A stretch of DNA of 6,973 nucleotides from Ectopseudomonas composti (GCA_946886245.1 CAMPIF010000227.1:1-6973); one strand, 5' to 3'; counted from the first letter of the stretch, positions 1 through 5,434 are shown. Numbers and translations are program-made. The notes: generated by a model not told the origin, from the sequence alone.

Positions 1-298
1 TGATCGCGCCGTCCTGACCGGCACGCAGGCCATCCCACAATTCGCGCTCGGGGTCGCGTTCACGGCAAAACAGCACGTACTCACCGTGCTCGCGCCCAGG
101 GATCAGCGCCATCACCGCCTCCGGCTCAGGGAAACCGGTGAGGTACTGGAAATCGCTGTCCTGACGGTAGACATGCTCGACGTCACGGTTGCGGATATAC
201 ACCGGCGCCGCCGGCAGAATGGCGATGCTGTTGGGTTCCATCTGCGCCATCAGCGCCTTGCGCCGACGGGCATATTCGGACTTGGGGATGCTGATCAA
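1..298 (-). CDS. pepP: Xaa-Pro aminopeptidase P, N-terminal part (cut by window edge)
   Basis: Aminopeptidase P removes an N-terminal residue that precedes proline; it is a cytosolic metallopeptidase of the M24 family. Only the first ~99 codons are present, running off the left edge, so the C-terminal metal-binding catalytic domain is not seen. The visible part matches the AMP_N domain: residues ISIPKSEYARRRKALMAQME near the start, then NRDVEHVYRQDSDFQYLTGF and PEPEAVMALIPG, which are the family landmarks. No ATG lies at the expected N-terminus. I chose TTG at 298-296 because a GGAG ribosome binding site (305-308) sits 6 nt upstream and the start matches the family; the first in-frame ATG would delete 16 conserved residues. 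The gene begins 19 nt after the ygfB stop, so it is probably co-transcribed with ygfB and continues towards ubiH as in related genomes. Confidence 0.95.
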   Translation of the reverse strand, partial: MISIPKSEYARRRKALMAQMEPNSIAILPAAPVYIRNRDVEHVYRQDSDFQYLTGFPEPEAVMALIPGREHGEYVLFCRERDPERELWDGLRAGQDGAI

Positions 299-317
299 GG
301 CAGGCTCCGACGAACAA

Positions 318-872
318 TCAGTGCAGGGACGGTTTGGCAGCAGGCGCCGCAGGTTTGGCGCACTCGGTGAACAGCAACAGCGGTGCCACGCGCAGGTATT
401 CCATCACCTCCATGTAGTCGCTCTCGCCATCTTCCGATTCTTCCAGGGCACTCTGCACCTGGGCGATGGCGGAGAGATCCTGCAACACTTCCATGGCTTC
501 GGCGCTCAGCGCACCGTCGCGAGCGGTCAGGCCGAAGCCACCGAGAAAGCCCTGACACCACTGGCCCAGTGCGACCGCGCGCTGCGCCAACGGGGTTTCG
601 TCATCCGGCAGCAGCAGCACCACGGTGACGTCTTCGCTGCACAGCTCACCCTTGACCATTTCCTGCAGACCGATCAGCGCCTGGCGCACGCTGTCCTGCG
701 GCTCGCCGCCGAGCAGGTCGGCAGCGTCGAGCAGCCAGGCATCGGCATCGAAGCCGGCGCCGGCACAGCTGCGGCCCAGCAGCAGGCCATGCAGTTCAGC
801 AGGGGAAACGGAATGCCCGGCGCTGCTGAGCAGGGCGGCGAAGGCGGCGTAGGGAGAGCTTGGAATCGACAT
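318..872 (-). CDS. ygfB: UPF0149 / YgfB family protein
   Basis: This 184-residue protein has the usual length of the YgfB (UPF0149) family, a small all-helical cytosolic protein. Visible family landmarks are [14 protein letters not shown] (25-38), [11 protein letters not shown] (104-114) and an acidic stretch leading into [18 protein letters not shown] (151-168). In P. aeruginosa, YgfB is reported to counteract AlpA-dependent expression of ampDh3 and so influence beta-lactam resistance; assigning that role here is inference from homology. The ATG at 872-870 gives the family-typical N-terminus [11 protein letters not shown]. There is no clear Shine-Dalgarno sequence: the space just upstream holds a GCGCC/GGCGC hairpin (883-896). 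It leads the operon with pepP 19 nt downstream and is divergent from the zapA cluster. The C-terminal tail is Ala/Pro/Lys rich and probably disordered. Confidence 0.95.
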   Translation of the reverse strand: MSIPSSPYAAFAALLSSAGHSVSPAELHGLLLGRSCAGAGFDADAWLLDAADLLGGEPQDSVRQALIGLQEMVKGELCSEDVTVVLLLPDDETPLAQRAVALGQWCQGFLGGFGLTARDGALSAEAMEVLQDLSAIAQVQSALEESEDGESDYMEVMEYLRVAPLLLFTECAKPAAPAAKPSLH

Positions 873-1024
873 AGATAGCTAGGCGCCAGACGGCGCAATC
901 TCTAGAATGGAGGCCTCGTATCCTAGCACCGGCAGACGCGGCAAGACCATCCGAGGCCGCCGGGGTGATGCCGTCATCTGCATCACACCACTGCCAAGCA
1001 TGGTTTGACCCATGACGGGCGCAT

Positions 1025-1161
1025 CTAAAAACGTAGGCGAGGCAGTCAGCACAAGGCAAAAACAAGCGAGAAACGGTCGGAGTCGCGCTCGACTTTACGA
1101 GTTGCAACTAGCATTTTGAGCTTGTTTTTAACGCAGTGATGACAACGCAGGTAGTTTTTAG
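1025..1161. repeat. MITE-like imperfect inverted repeat
   Basis: The element begins with CTAAAAAC (1025-1032) and ends with its exact complement GTTTTTAG (1154-1161). A second perfectly matched block, AAAAACAAGC (1058-1067) against GCTTGTTTTT (1120-1129), lies almost the same distance from each end, and the stretches between are partly complementary. The centre holds two more dyads: AGTCG/CGACT around CGCT (1081-1094) and AGTTGCAACT (1100-1109). The whole is therefore a 137-bp foldable palindrome, more AT-rich than its surroundings, with no coding capacity. This architecture fits a non-autonomous miniature transposable element or other dispersed repeat. I see no convincing target-site duplication at the flanks, so its mobility is inferred only. 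Confidence 0.65.
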
Positions 1162-1186
1162 AGGTGCCCTGAACGGGACAGGCCTA

Positions 1187-1192
1187 TATAGT
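1187..1192 (+). promoter_or_regulatory. Candidate -10 box for the coiled-coil gene / zapA operon
   Basis: TATAGT matches the sigma-70 -10 consensus at five of six positions and lies 28 nt before the first ATG of the operon. No good -35 hexamer is found 16-18 nt upstream (the sequence there is GC-rich, such as GTGCCC), so this is a weak or activator-dependent promoter if real. It is only 26 bp from the right end of the inverted-repeat element. Confidence 0.35.
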
Positions 1193-1220
1193 CCAGCCAG
1201 CCATCCCATAGCGAGAGCCC

Positions 1221-1430
1221 ATGGAAGACGCCGATCTGCACGCATTGACCGCCAAGCTGGAACTGCTGATCCAGCGAGTCGAGCAGCTAAAGGCTCACAA
1301 CCGACTCCTGCTGGCGAATGAACAGGCCTGGCGCGAGGAACGCGCCCATCTGATCGAAAAGAACGAAATGGCCCGGCACAAGGTCGAATCGATGATTTCG
1401 CGCCTTAAAGCCCTGGAGCAGGACTCATGA
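1221..1430 (+). CDS. Small coiled-coil protein of the TIGR02449 type, encoded with zapA
   Basis: A 69-residue, highly charged protein that is predicted to be helical over almost its entire length. Leu, Ile and Val recur at heptad-like spacing (L13, I17, V20, L23, L30, L44, V55, I59, L62, L65), indicating a coiled coil; there is no signal peptide or membrane segment. It resembles the short TIGR02449 family found immediately before zapA in gammaproteobacteria. Its stop overlaps the zapA start (ATGA, 1427-1430), so the two are probably translationally coupled. By analogy with other coiled-coil partners of ZapA (ZapB in enterics, ZauP in Caulobacter), a role in Z-ring organisation is a reasonable inference, but nothing in the sequence proves it. 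The ATG at 1221 is preceded by a modest GAGAG site (1213-1217). A longer reading from further upstream would run into the repeat element in another frame and was not used. Confidence 0.88.
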   Translation: MEDADLHALTAKLELLIQRVEQLKAHNRLLLANEQAWREERAHLIEKNEMARHKVESMISRLKALEQDS

Positions 1431-1732
1431 CCCAGTCGAACACCGTGACCGTCCACATTCTGGACAAAGAATATTGCATCGCCTGCCCGCAGGACGAACG
1501 CGCCAATCTGGAAAGCGCGGCTCGCTACCTGGACGGCAAGATGCGCGAGATCCGTACCAGCGGCAAAGTGATAGGTGCCGACCGCGTCGCCGTGATGGCA
1601 GCCTTGAACATCACCCACGACCTGCTGCACAAGCAACAGCGCCTGGATCAGGACGCCAACTCCACCCGCCAGCAGGTGCGCGATCTGCTCGATCGTGTCG
1701 ACCATGCGCTGGCCGACGACCCGAGCGCCTGA
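1427..1732 (+). CDS. zapA: Cell division protein ZapA
   Basis: ZapA binds FtsZ in the cytoplasm and promotes bundling of protofilaments, stabilising the Z-ring at midcell. The 101-residue length is typical. The N-terminal globular domain shows VTVHILDKEYCIACPQDER (7-25), then SAARYLDGKMREIRTSGK (30-47) and DRVAVMAALNITHDLL (52-67), all strong family signatures. Residues ~65-95 form the long C-terminal helix that makes the antiparallel coiled-coil tetramer. The start overlaps the stop of the preceding gene by 4 nt. A GGAG site (1415-1418) lies 8 nt upstream of the ATG, inside that gene. 6S RNA begins about 70 nt downstream, the conserved arrangement in this group. Confidence 0.97.
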   Translation: MTQSNTVTVHILDKEYCIACPQDERANLESAARYLDGKMREIRTSGKVIGADRVAVMAALNITHDLLHKQQRLDQDANSTRQQVRDLLDRVDHALADDPSA

Positions 1733-1787
1733 GCACCGTCATGCCTGCCAGTTCGTCGCAGGCCGCCCCGCAGACCCTCTGTTCGGG

Positions 1788-1793
1788 TATACT
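1788..1793 (+). promoter_or_regulatory. -10 box of the 6S RNA promoter
   Basis: TATACT matches the sigma-70 -10 consensus at five of six positions and lies 7 nt before A1801, the predicted first base of 6S RNA. The 16-18 nt upstream region is GC-rich and lacks a recognisable -35 hexamer, so recognition may rely on the -10 region and on the bases around it. Read-through from zapA could also contribute to the transcript. Confidence 0.6.
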
Positions 1794-1800
1794 GGGCGCC

Positions 1801-1976
1801 ACTTCCTGGGGTGTGCGCCAGTCGGTGATGTCCCTGAGCCGATACGCACAACCACGGGGGTTGCACGTTGGGGCCGGTGTGCATGTCCGCCTGACGGAAA
1901 GCCTTAACGCCTCCTGCAACCTCCACCTTGAACTTTCGGGTTCAAGGGCTAAACCGACAGCGGCACGCCGGGAAGT
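1801..1976 (+). ncRNA. ssrS: 6S RNA
   Basis: 6S RNA mimics an open promoter, binds the housekeeping RNA polymerase holoenzyme in stationary phase and represses many promoters. The ends pair to form the closing stem: ACTTCC plus following GG (from 1801) against GGGAAGT (about 1970-1976) with one wobble. Known conserved blocks are present in order: GCCAGTCGGTGATGTCCCTG (1817-1836), GAGCCGATA (1836-1844), GGTGTGCATGTCCGCC (1876-1891), AAAGCCTTAA (1899-1908), and the 3' hairpin CCTTGAAC-TTTCG-GTTCAAGG (about 1926-1946). The position between zapA and the 5-formyl-THF cyclo-ligase gene is the hallmark location. Length about 176 nt; the exact 3' end may extend a few bases. No terminator is seen after it, so the primary transcript probably continues into fau and is processed. 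Confidence 0.95.
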
Positions 1977-2033
1977 CATCATTTCCAGCAGTCACCTTCA
2001 GCGCTGCTACCCGCCTCGTCCAAGCCTCCTTTC

Positions 2034-2630
2034 ATGACTACGCCAGCCACGCTCAGTCGCCCGCAACTGCGCCGCGTGCTGCGCCAGCGTCGTCGCGCGC
2101 TCAGCCGCAGCCAGCAACGTCTTGCCGCACGCAACCTGTATCGCCAGCTGGCACACAGCCCGCAGTTTCGCCGCGCCAGGCATATCGCCCTGTACCTGCC
2201 CAACGATGGCGAAATCGACCCAAGGCCCTTGCTGGCCGCTGCACACAAGCGCGGCAAACGCACCTACCTGCCGGTACTCAGCGCCTGGCCGCGCACCAAG
2301 ATGGTGTTTCAGCGCGTCAGCCAGCAGGAGAAACTGGCGGGCAATCGCTTTCGCATCCTCGAGCCACGCACACAGCCCAAGCGCCAACGCAAGGTCTGGG
2401 CGCTGGACCTGGTGCTGCTGCCGCTGGTGGGCTTCGATGATCGCGGCGGCCGCCTGGGCATGGGCGGCGGTTTCTACGATCGCAGCCTGGCTTATCTGCG
2501 CATGCGCAAAAATTGGCACATGCCGACACTACTGGGCCTGGCGCATGAATGTCAGCGCGTGGAAGAACTGGCGATGGCCAGCTGGGACGTGCCCTTGCAG
2601 GCAACGGTGACGGACAAGGCCTGGTATTGA
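2034..2630 (+). CDS. fau: 5-formyltetrahydrofolate cyclo-ligase (MTHF synthetase)
   Basis: This cytosolic enzyme converts 5-formyl-THF plus ATP to 5,10-methenyl-THF, returning the storage folate to one-carbon metabolism. At 198 residues it has the expected length. The N-terminal basic helix (LRRVLRQRRRALSRSQQ, 12-28) and IALYLPNDGEIDPRPLL (51-67) fit the substrate-binding region. The glycine-rich signature LVGFDDRGGRLGMGGGFYDR (131-150) is the diagnostic nucleotide/substrate loop of the family. The ATG at 2034 lies ~57 nt after the 6S RNA; no strong ribosome binding site precedes it, in keeping with expression from the processed 6S read-through transcript. This 6S-cyclo-ligase pairing is widely conserved (E. 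coli ygfA/fau). The 28 residues upstream of the catalytic core are rich in Arg and Gln but not abnormal for Pseudomonas. Confidence 0.96.
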   Translation: MTTPATLSRPQLRRVLRQRRRALSRSQQRLAARNLYRQLAHSPQFRRARHIALYLPNDGEIDPRPLLAAAHKRGKRTYLPVLSAWPRTKMVFQRVSQQEKLAGNRFRILEPRTQPKRQRKVWALDLVLLPLVGFDDRGGRLGMGGGFYDRSLAYLRMRKNWHMPTLLGLAHECQRVEELAMASWDVPLQATVTDKAWY

Positions 2631-2672
2631 ATCGAAAGATGCGGCACCGCGTTCCCTGCGGCGCTTACGCTG

Positions 2673-2694
2673 GCAGCCCGCGAATCAGGGCTGC
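2673..2694. terminator. Candidate hairpin between convergent fau and the small minus-strand gene
   Basis: GCAGCCC (2673-2679) pairs perfectly with GGGCTGC (2688-2694) across an 8-nt loop that contains the stop codon of the minus-strand small gene. It lies where two convergent transcripts meet. Neither strand has a U-tract directly after the stem, so an intrinsic terminator is not proven; it may act only as a 3'-end stabilising structure. Confidence 0.35.
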
Positions 2695-2816
2695 TGCGTT
2701 ACATTGACCGGAGCGTCGCTCTGGCGCTCCCAAAAGCTCTGGGTGTAACCCGTGGTAACCACGCCCAGGCTGAACAGTACGACGAGAACCCACAAAAGAT
2801 CTGGCTTGCGTTTCAT
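2685..2816 (-). CDS. Small single-pass membrane protein (43 aa), unknown function
   Basis: A 43-codon gene starts with ATG at 2816-2814 and ends at TGA 2687-2685. It is preceded by GGGGGAGG (2823-2830 read on the minus strand), 6 nt before the ATG, one of the strongest ribosome binding sites in the window. The protein begins with a basic MKRKPD, followed by one hydrophobic segment (about residues 7-24, LLWVLVVLFSLGVVTT) and a polar tail ending in QQP. This fits a small inner-membrane protein with the N-terminus inside; an uncleaved signal anchor is more likely than an exported peptide since no AXA cleavage site is evident. It is convergent with fau and divergent from the EVE gene. I do not recognise a named family and assign no function. 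Lack of any overlapping gene and the strong RBS support it as real. Confidence 0.75.
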   Translation of the reverse strand: MKRKPDLLWVLVVLFSLGVVTTGYTQSFWERQSDAPVNVTQQP

Positions 2817-2882
2817 CTATCGCCTCCCCCTTCAAGGCAATGCGCGCGTTGGTCGCGCGTTATTGTTGTGTGCAATACGACG

Positions 2883-2945
2883 GCGCCAAGCGTTTAGCCG
2901 GGCATTTTCCGTCAGCGCCAAGCACTGTGCAATTTCTGGCGCCAA
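2883..2945. repeat. Three copies of GCGCCAA in the region upstream of the EVE gene
   Basis: GCGCCAA occurs at 2883-2889, 2915-2921 and 2939-2945, the first two within the longer GCGCCAAGC. They sit in the ~190-bp divergent space between the small membrane protein gene and the EVE gene. The spacings (32 and 24 nt) are multiples of 8 but not of a helical turn. The repeats could be operator half-sites or chance in GC-rich DNA. No clear sigma-70 promoter is recognised in the stretch for either gene. Confidence 0.3.
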
Positions 2946-3010
2946 CCGGCCGTCGGAGAAACCCCTCAAACGAGCGTCCGCTTACGGACAGACCTGCAGG
3001 AGCAAAGTTC

Positions 3011-3460
3011 ATGCCTTATTGGCTGATGAAGTCCGAACCCGATGAATTGTCCATCCACGACCTGCAACGACTGGGCAAAACGCGTTGGGATGGCGTACGC
3101 AATTACCAGGCGCGCAACTTCATGCGTGCGATGAAGCCCGGCGATCTGTTCTTCTTCTATCACTCCAGTTGCCCGCAACCCGGCATCGCCGGCATCGCGC
3201 GCATTGCCAGCGAGATCTACCCGGACCCCACCGCACTGGACCCGCAAAGTCATTATCACGACCCCAAGGCCAGTACCGAGAAGAACCCCTGGAGCGCCCT
3301 GGACGTCGAGTTCGTCGAGGCCTTCGACGAGGTGCTGGCGCTGCAGCACCTGAAGAACAATCCGCTACTGGCCGAACTGGCATTGGTACAACGTGGCAGT
3401 CGCCTGTCGGTGATGCCGGTGAGCGATGCCGAATGGACAGCAATTCTCGCCATGCGTTGA
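3011..3460 (+). CDS. EVE domain-containing protein
   Basis: The 149 residues form a single EVE (PUA-like) domain, related to human THYN1/Thy28. The family binds modified bases in nucleic acids; bacterial stand-alone members have no settled function. Landmarks are the N-terminal YWLMKSEPDE (3-12), WDGVRNYQARNFMRAMKPGD (26-45), FFFYHSS (47-53), GIAGIARI (58-65) and the C-terminal RLSVMPVSDAEW (131-142). I start at ATG 3011 because AGGAG (2998-3002) lies 8 nt upstream and the protein then begins at the family N-terminus MPYWLMKSEP; the open frame reaches back to 2840 but that extension has no domain match. Its location next to the zapA-6S-fau block suggests a conserved association, but expression seems separate since 380 bp intervene. 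The start of the diguanylate cyclase gene follows by 50 nt, so the two may be co-transcribed. Confidence 0.93.
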   Translation: MPYWLMKSEPDELSIHDLQRLGKTRWDGVRNYQARNFMRAMKPGDLFFFYHSSCPQPGIAGIARIASEIYPDPTALDPQSHYHDPKASTEKNPWSALDVEFVEAFDEVLALQHLKNNPLLAELALVQRGSRLSVMPVSDAEWTAILAMR

Positions 3461-3510
3461 GTAGCATGCGGCACTGTGCTATCACCACACAGAGCCTAGG
3501 AGTTTTTTTC

Positions 3511-5367
3511 ATGCCGGCATCCTCCGCCTGGCCGGCGCGACTTGCGCTGGCGTTCCTGTTACTGGTGCTGAGCGGCGCCAGCGTCCTGCTTTGGCGTCAG
3601 ATCGAAGCCGTGCAGCAGCAGCGCGTCGATGAACGCATCGGCTACCAGGCACGCAGCCTGGCACGTCAGCTGGAGAGCACGCTGCACCTGGAAGTGGCCA
3701 GCCTCGAACGCATCGCTCGCTTGTGGAACAGCCTGGGGCGCCTGCCGCGCGCCAGCTGGGATGAGGAGATAGAGCGTGCCATACGCGGCTTTCCCGTCTA
3801 TCAATCAATCCAGTGGGTTGGCGATGATCTGCGCATGCGCTGGCTGCTGCCGGTAGCCGGCAACGAGGCGGCGCTGAATTTTCGCCTGCACCCGGAGCAC
3901 CCCAACTACCCACTGGCGATGGAAGCTCGCGAGAGCGGCGAGCAGCGCTTCTCCAACAGCTTCGACCTGGTCCAGGGTGGGCGCGGCTTCGTCCTCTACA
4001 CGCCGCTGTACCGCGAACAGGACGGCAGCAAGGTGTTCGACGGTTTCCTCCAGGGCGTTTTTCGCGTCGAACCGCTGATGCTGCAGTTGCTCACCCAGAT
4101 CGATCGCGAAGCCTTCAACCTCGAGCTGCTGGAGAACAGTCACAGCCTGTTCCGTCATGGCGCAGCGGACACCGATGCGCGGCACAGCCTGCAACTGGGC
4201 CTGAGCCTGCTCAACAATCAGGACTTCAGTCTGCGCCTGAGCCCCACCGAACAATTGCTCGATCAACTCGAGTCGCCCTTGCCCGGCGTGGTACTCGGCG
4301 CCAGCCTGGCGATCAGCCTGCTACTGGTCGCCGCCCTGGCCCTGGCGCTGGAAAACAGCCGCCGTGCCCATGCCCTGCAACTGGCCAACCGCCGCTTCAA
4401 GCTCGAGGCCGAACGCCGCGAAGAGACCGAGCAGCGCCTGCGCGAGAACCGCGAGCGTCTGCAACTGGTGCTCGACCTGACCGACTCCAGCCATGACGGG
4501 CTGTTCATCTTCGATAGCAGCACCCGCGAGCTGCTGCACATGAATCAGGCCACCTACGCCGCGCTCGGCTATCGCCCTGAACAGTTCGCCGAGCTGCTGC
4601 GCGATGATCCGGAAAAACTCCTGCCAGGCTTTCATCGTTGGCTGGAACAGGCGCGCCAGGCACAGCGCGACAACCTCTCGCGGATCTTCCAGCGCGAGCT
4701 GATCCGCCGCGACGGCAGTCGCCAGCCTGCCGAGATCAACACCCAGCTGGTGCAGTTGCATGACCGCGAATACCTGATCGCCGTGTCTCGCGACAACAGC
4801 GAGCGCCTGCAACTGGAAGCGCAACTGCAACGCCTGTCGCAGCTCGACGGCCTGACCGGGCTGTACAACCGCCGCTACTTCGATCAGCAACTGCTGGCCG
4901 AATGGCGCCGCCTGCGCCGACTCGACGCGCCCCTGGCGCTGCTGATGCTGGATATCGACCATTTCAAGGCCTACAACGATGCCCTCGGCCATCTCGCTGG
5001 CGACGACGCTCTGCGTCGGGTCAGTGTCGCCCTGCGCGAAAGCCCGCAGCGCGAAGGCGACACAGCCTGCCGCTATGGCGGCGAGGAATTCGCCATCATT
5101 CTCGCCAACACCAACCTGGAGGGTGCCGAACAGGTCGCCGCACGTATCCATGCGGCCGTCGCCGGCCTGGATATCCATCACCCCGCCAGCCCGTTCGGTC
5201 GACTCACCCTGAGCATCGGCATCACGGTGGTCGACCCGGTGAGCGATGAACAGCCGGGCGAACTGCTCGCCCAGGGTGATCAGGCGCTGTATCGTGCCAA
5301 GCATGAGGGTCGCAACCGTACCTGCCTGTGGCAACCGCCCGAGCTTGACCTGCATCAAGCCCCCTGA
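3511..5367 (+). CDS. Membrane-anchored CHASE-PAS-GGDEF diguanylate cyclase
   Basis: A 618-residue sensor that should make cyclic di-GMP from two GTP. In order: transmembrane helix (~9-27); extracytoplasmic CHASE-type sensor (~40-250), including FPVYQSIQWVGDDLRMRWLLP (94-114) and FSNSFDLVQGGRGFVLYTPLY (147-167); second transmembrane helix (~258-280); helical linker (282-318); PAS domain (~315-430, with DGLFIFDSSTRELLHMNQA and later RRDGSRQPAEI); GGDEF domain (~440-607). The catalytic loop is GGEEF (523-527), an active form, and DGLTGLYNRRYFD (446-458) and DIDHFKAYND (481-490) carry the usual GTP and metal-binding residues. An inhibitory I-site RxxD (R514-D517) lies five residues before GGEEF, so product inhibition is expected. 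I chose ATG 3511 because AGGAG (3498-3502) precedes it and it leads straight into the membrane helix; the open frame reaches back to 3085 only as a shadow of the EVE gene. The ligand of the CHASE domain is unknown. Confidence 0.95.
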   Translation: MPASSAWPARLALAFLLLVLSGASVLLWRQIEAVQQQRVDERIGYQARSLARQLESTLHLEVASLERIARLWNSLGRLPRASWDEEIERAIRGFPVYQSIQWVGDDLRMRWLLPVAGNEAALNFRLHPEHPNYPLAMEARESGEQRFSNSFDLVQGGRGFVLYTPLYREQDGSKVFDGFLQGVFRVEPLMLQLLTQIDREAFNLELLENSHSLFRHGAADTDARHSLQLGLSLLNNQDFSLRLSPTEQLLDQLESPLPGVVLGASLAISLLLVAALALALENSRRAHALQLANRRFKLEAERREETEQRLRENRERLQLVLDLTDSSHDGLFIFDSSTRELLHMNQATYAALGYRPEQFAELLRDDPEKLLPGFHRWLEQARQAQRDNLSRIFQRELIRRDGSRQPAEINTQLVQLHDREYLIAVSRDNSERLQLEAQLQRLSQLDGLTGLYNRRYFDQQLLAEWRRLRRLDAPLALLMLDIDHFKAYNDALGHLAGDDALRRVSVALRESPQREGDTACRYGGEEFAIILANTNLEGAEQVAARIHAAVAGLDIHHPASPFGRLTLSIGITVVDPVSDEQPGELLAQGDQALYRAKHEGRNRTCLWQPPELDLHQAP

Positions 5368-5400
5368 GGCGCATCTGGCAGACAATGGATATGTCGTGAA

Positions 5401-5418
5401 AGCCCCAGTCATGGGGCT
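5401..5418 (+). other. Small stem-loop between the diguanylate cyclase and the HlyD gene
   Basis: AGCCCC (5401-5406) pairs with GGGGCT (5413-5418) across AGTCAT, giving a 6-bp GC-rich stem 16 nt before the HlyD start codon. There is no following T-tract, so it is not a convincing intrinsic terminator; it may be a partial attenuator or incidental. Confidence 0.3.
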
Positions 5419-5434
5419 CTACAGGTAAGCCGTA

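Larger units (their letters stand above)
873..1220. other. Divergent intergenic region between ygfB and the zapA operon
   Basis: 348 bases without a supportable gene. From the ygfB side it holds a small hairpin in the ygfB leader (883-896), about 120 bases where I see only weak promoter-like motifs (for example TTGCCG read on the minus strand at 944-939), a MITE-like inverted-repeat element (1025-1161), and a TATAGT -10-like box (1187-1192) before the coiled-coil gene. Short ORFs across it on either strand have no family resemblance and cross the repeat. Confidence 0.7.

Noticed and set aside
189..878. 229-codon plus-strand frame covering the ygfB/pepP region
   Set aside because: The minus strand carries recognisable YgfB and PepP sequence; this frame is His/Gln/Gly-rich shadow.
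916..944. Possible ygfB promoter on the minus strand (TTGCCG, then GATACG 16 nt on)
   Set aside because: Only three of six bases of the -10 match the consensus; too weak to list as a feature.
1987..2008. AGCAG...CTGCT hairpin between 6S RNA and fau as a terminator
   Set aside because: Five-base stem with a 12-base loop and no T-tract; not a convincing terminator.
2840..3010. 57-codon N-terminal extension of the EVE protein
   Set aside because: The extension has no domain match and crosses the upstream region of the divergent small gene, while ATG 3011 has a good ribosome binding site and gives the family N-terminus.
3462..3481. TAGCA/TGCTA hairpin after the EVE gene plus downstream T-run as an intrinsic terminator
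   Set aside because: The stem is only 5 bp and the T-run starts 22 nt later, after the ribosome binding site of the next gene, so the geometry is wrong.
3085..3510. 142-codon N-terminal extension of the diguanylate cyclase
   Set aside because: It overlaps the EVE gene in another frame. The start at 3511 has AGGAG and leads directly into the membrane helix.
4321..5412. 363-codon open frame on the minus strand opposite the diguanylate cyclase
   Set aside because: It is the antisense shadow of a gene with clear domains. The translation is Ala/Gln/Gly rich with no family resemblance, and it arises from high-GC codon bias.
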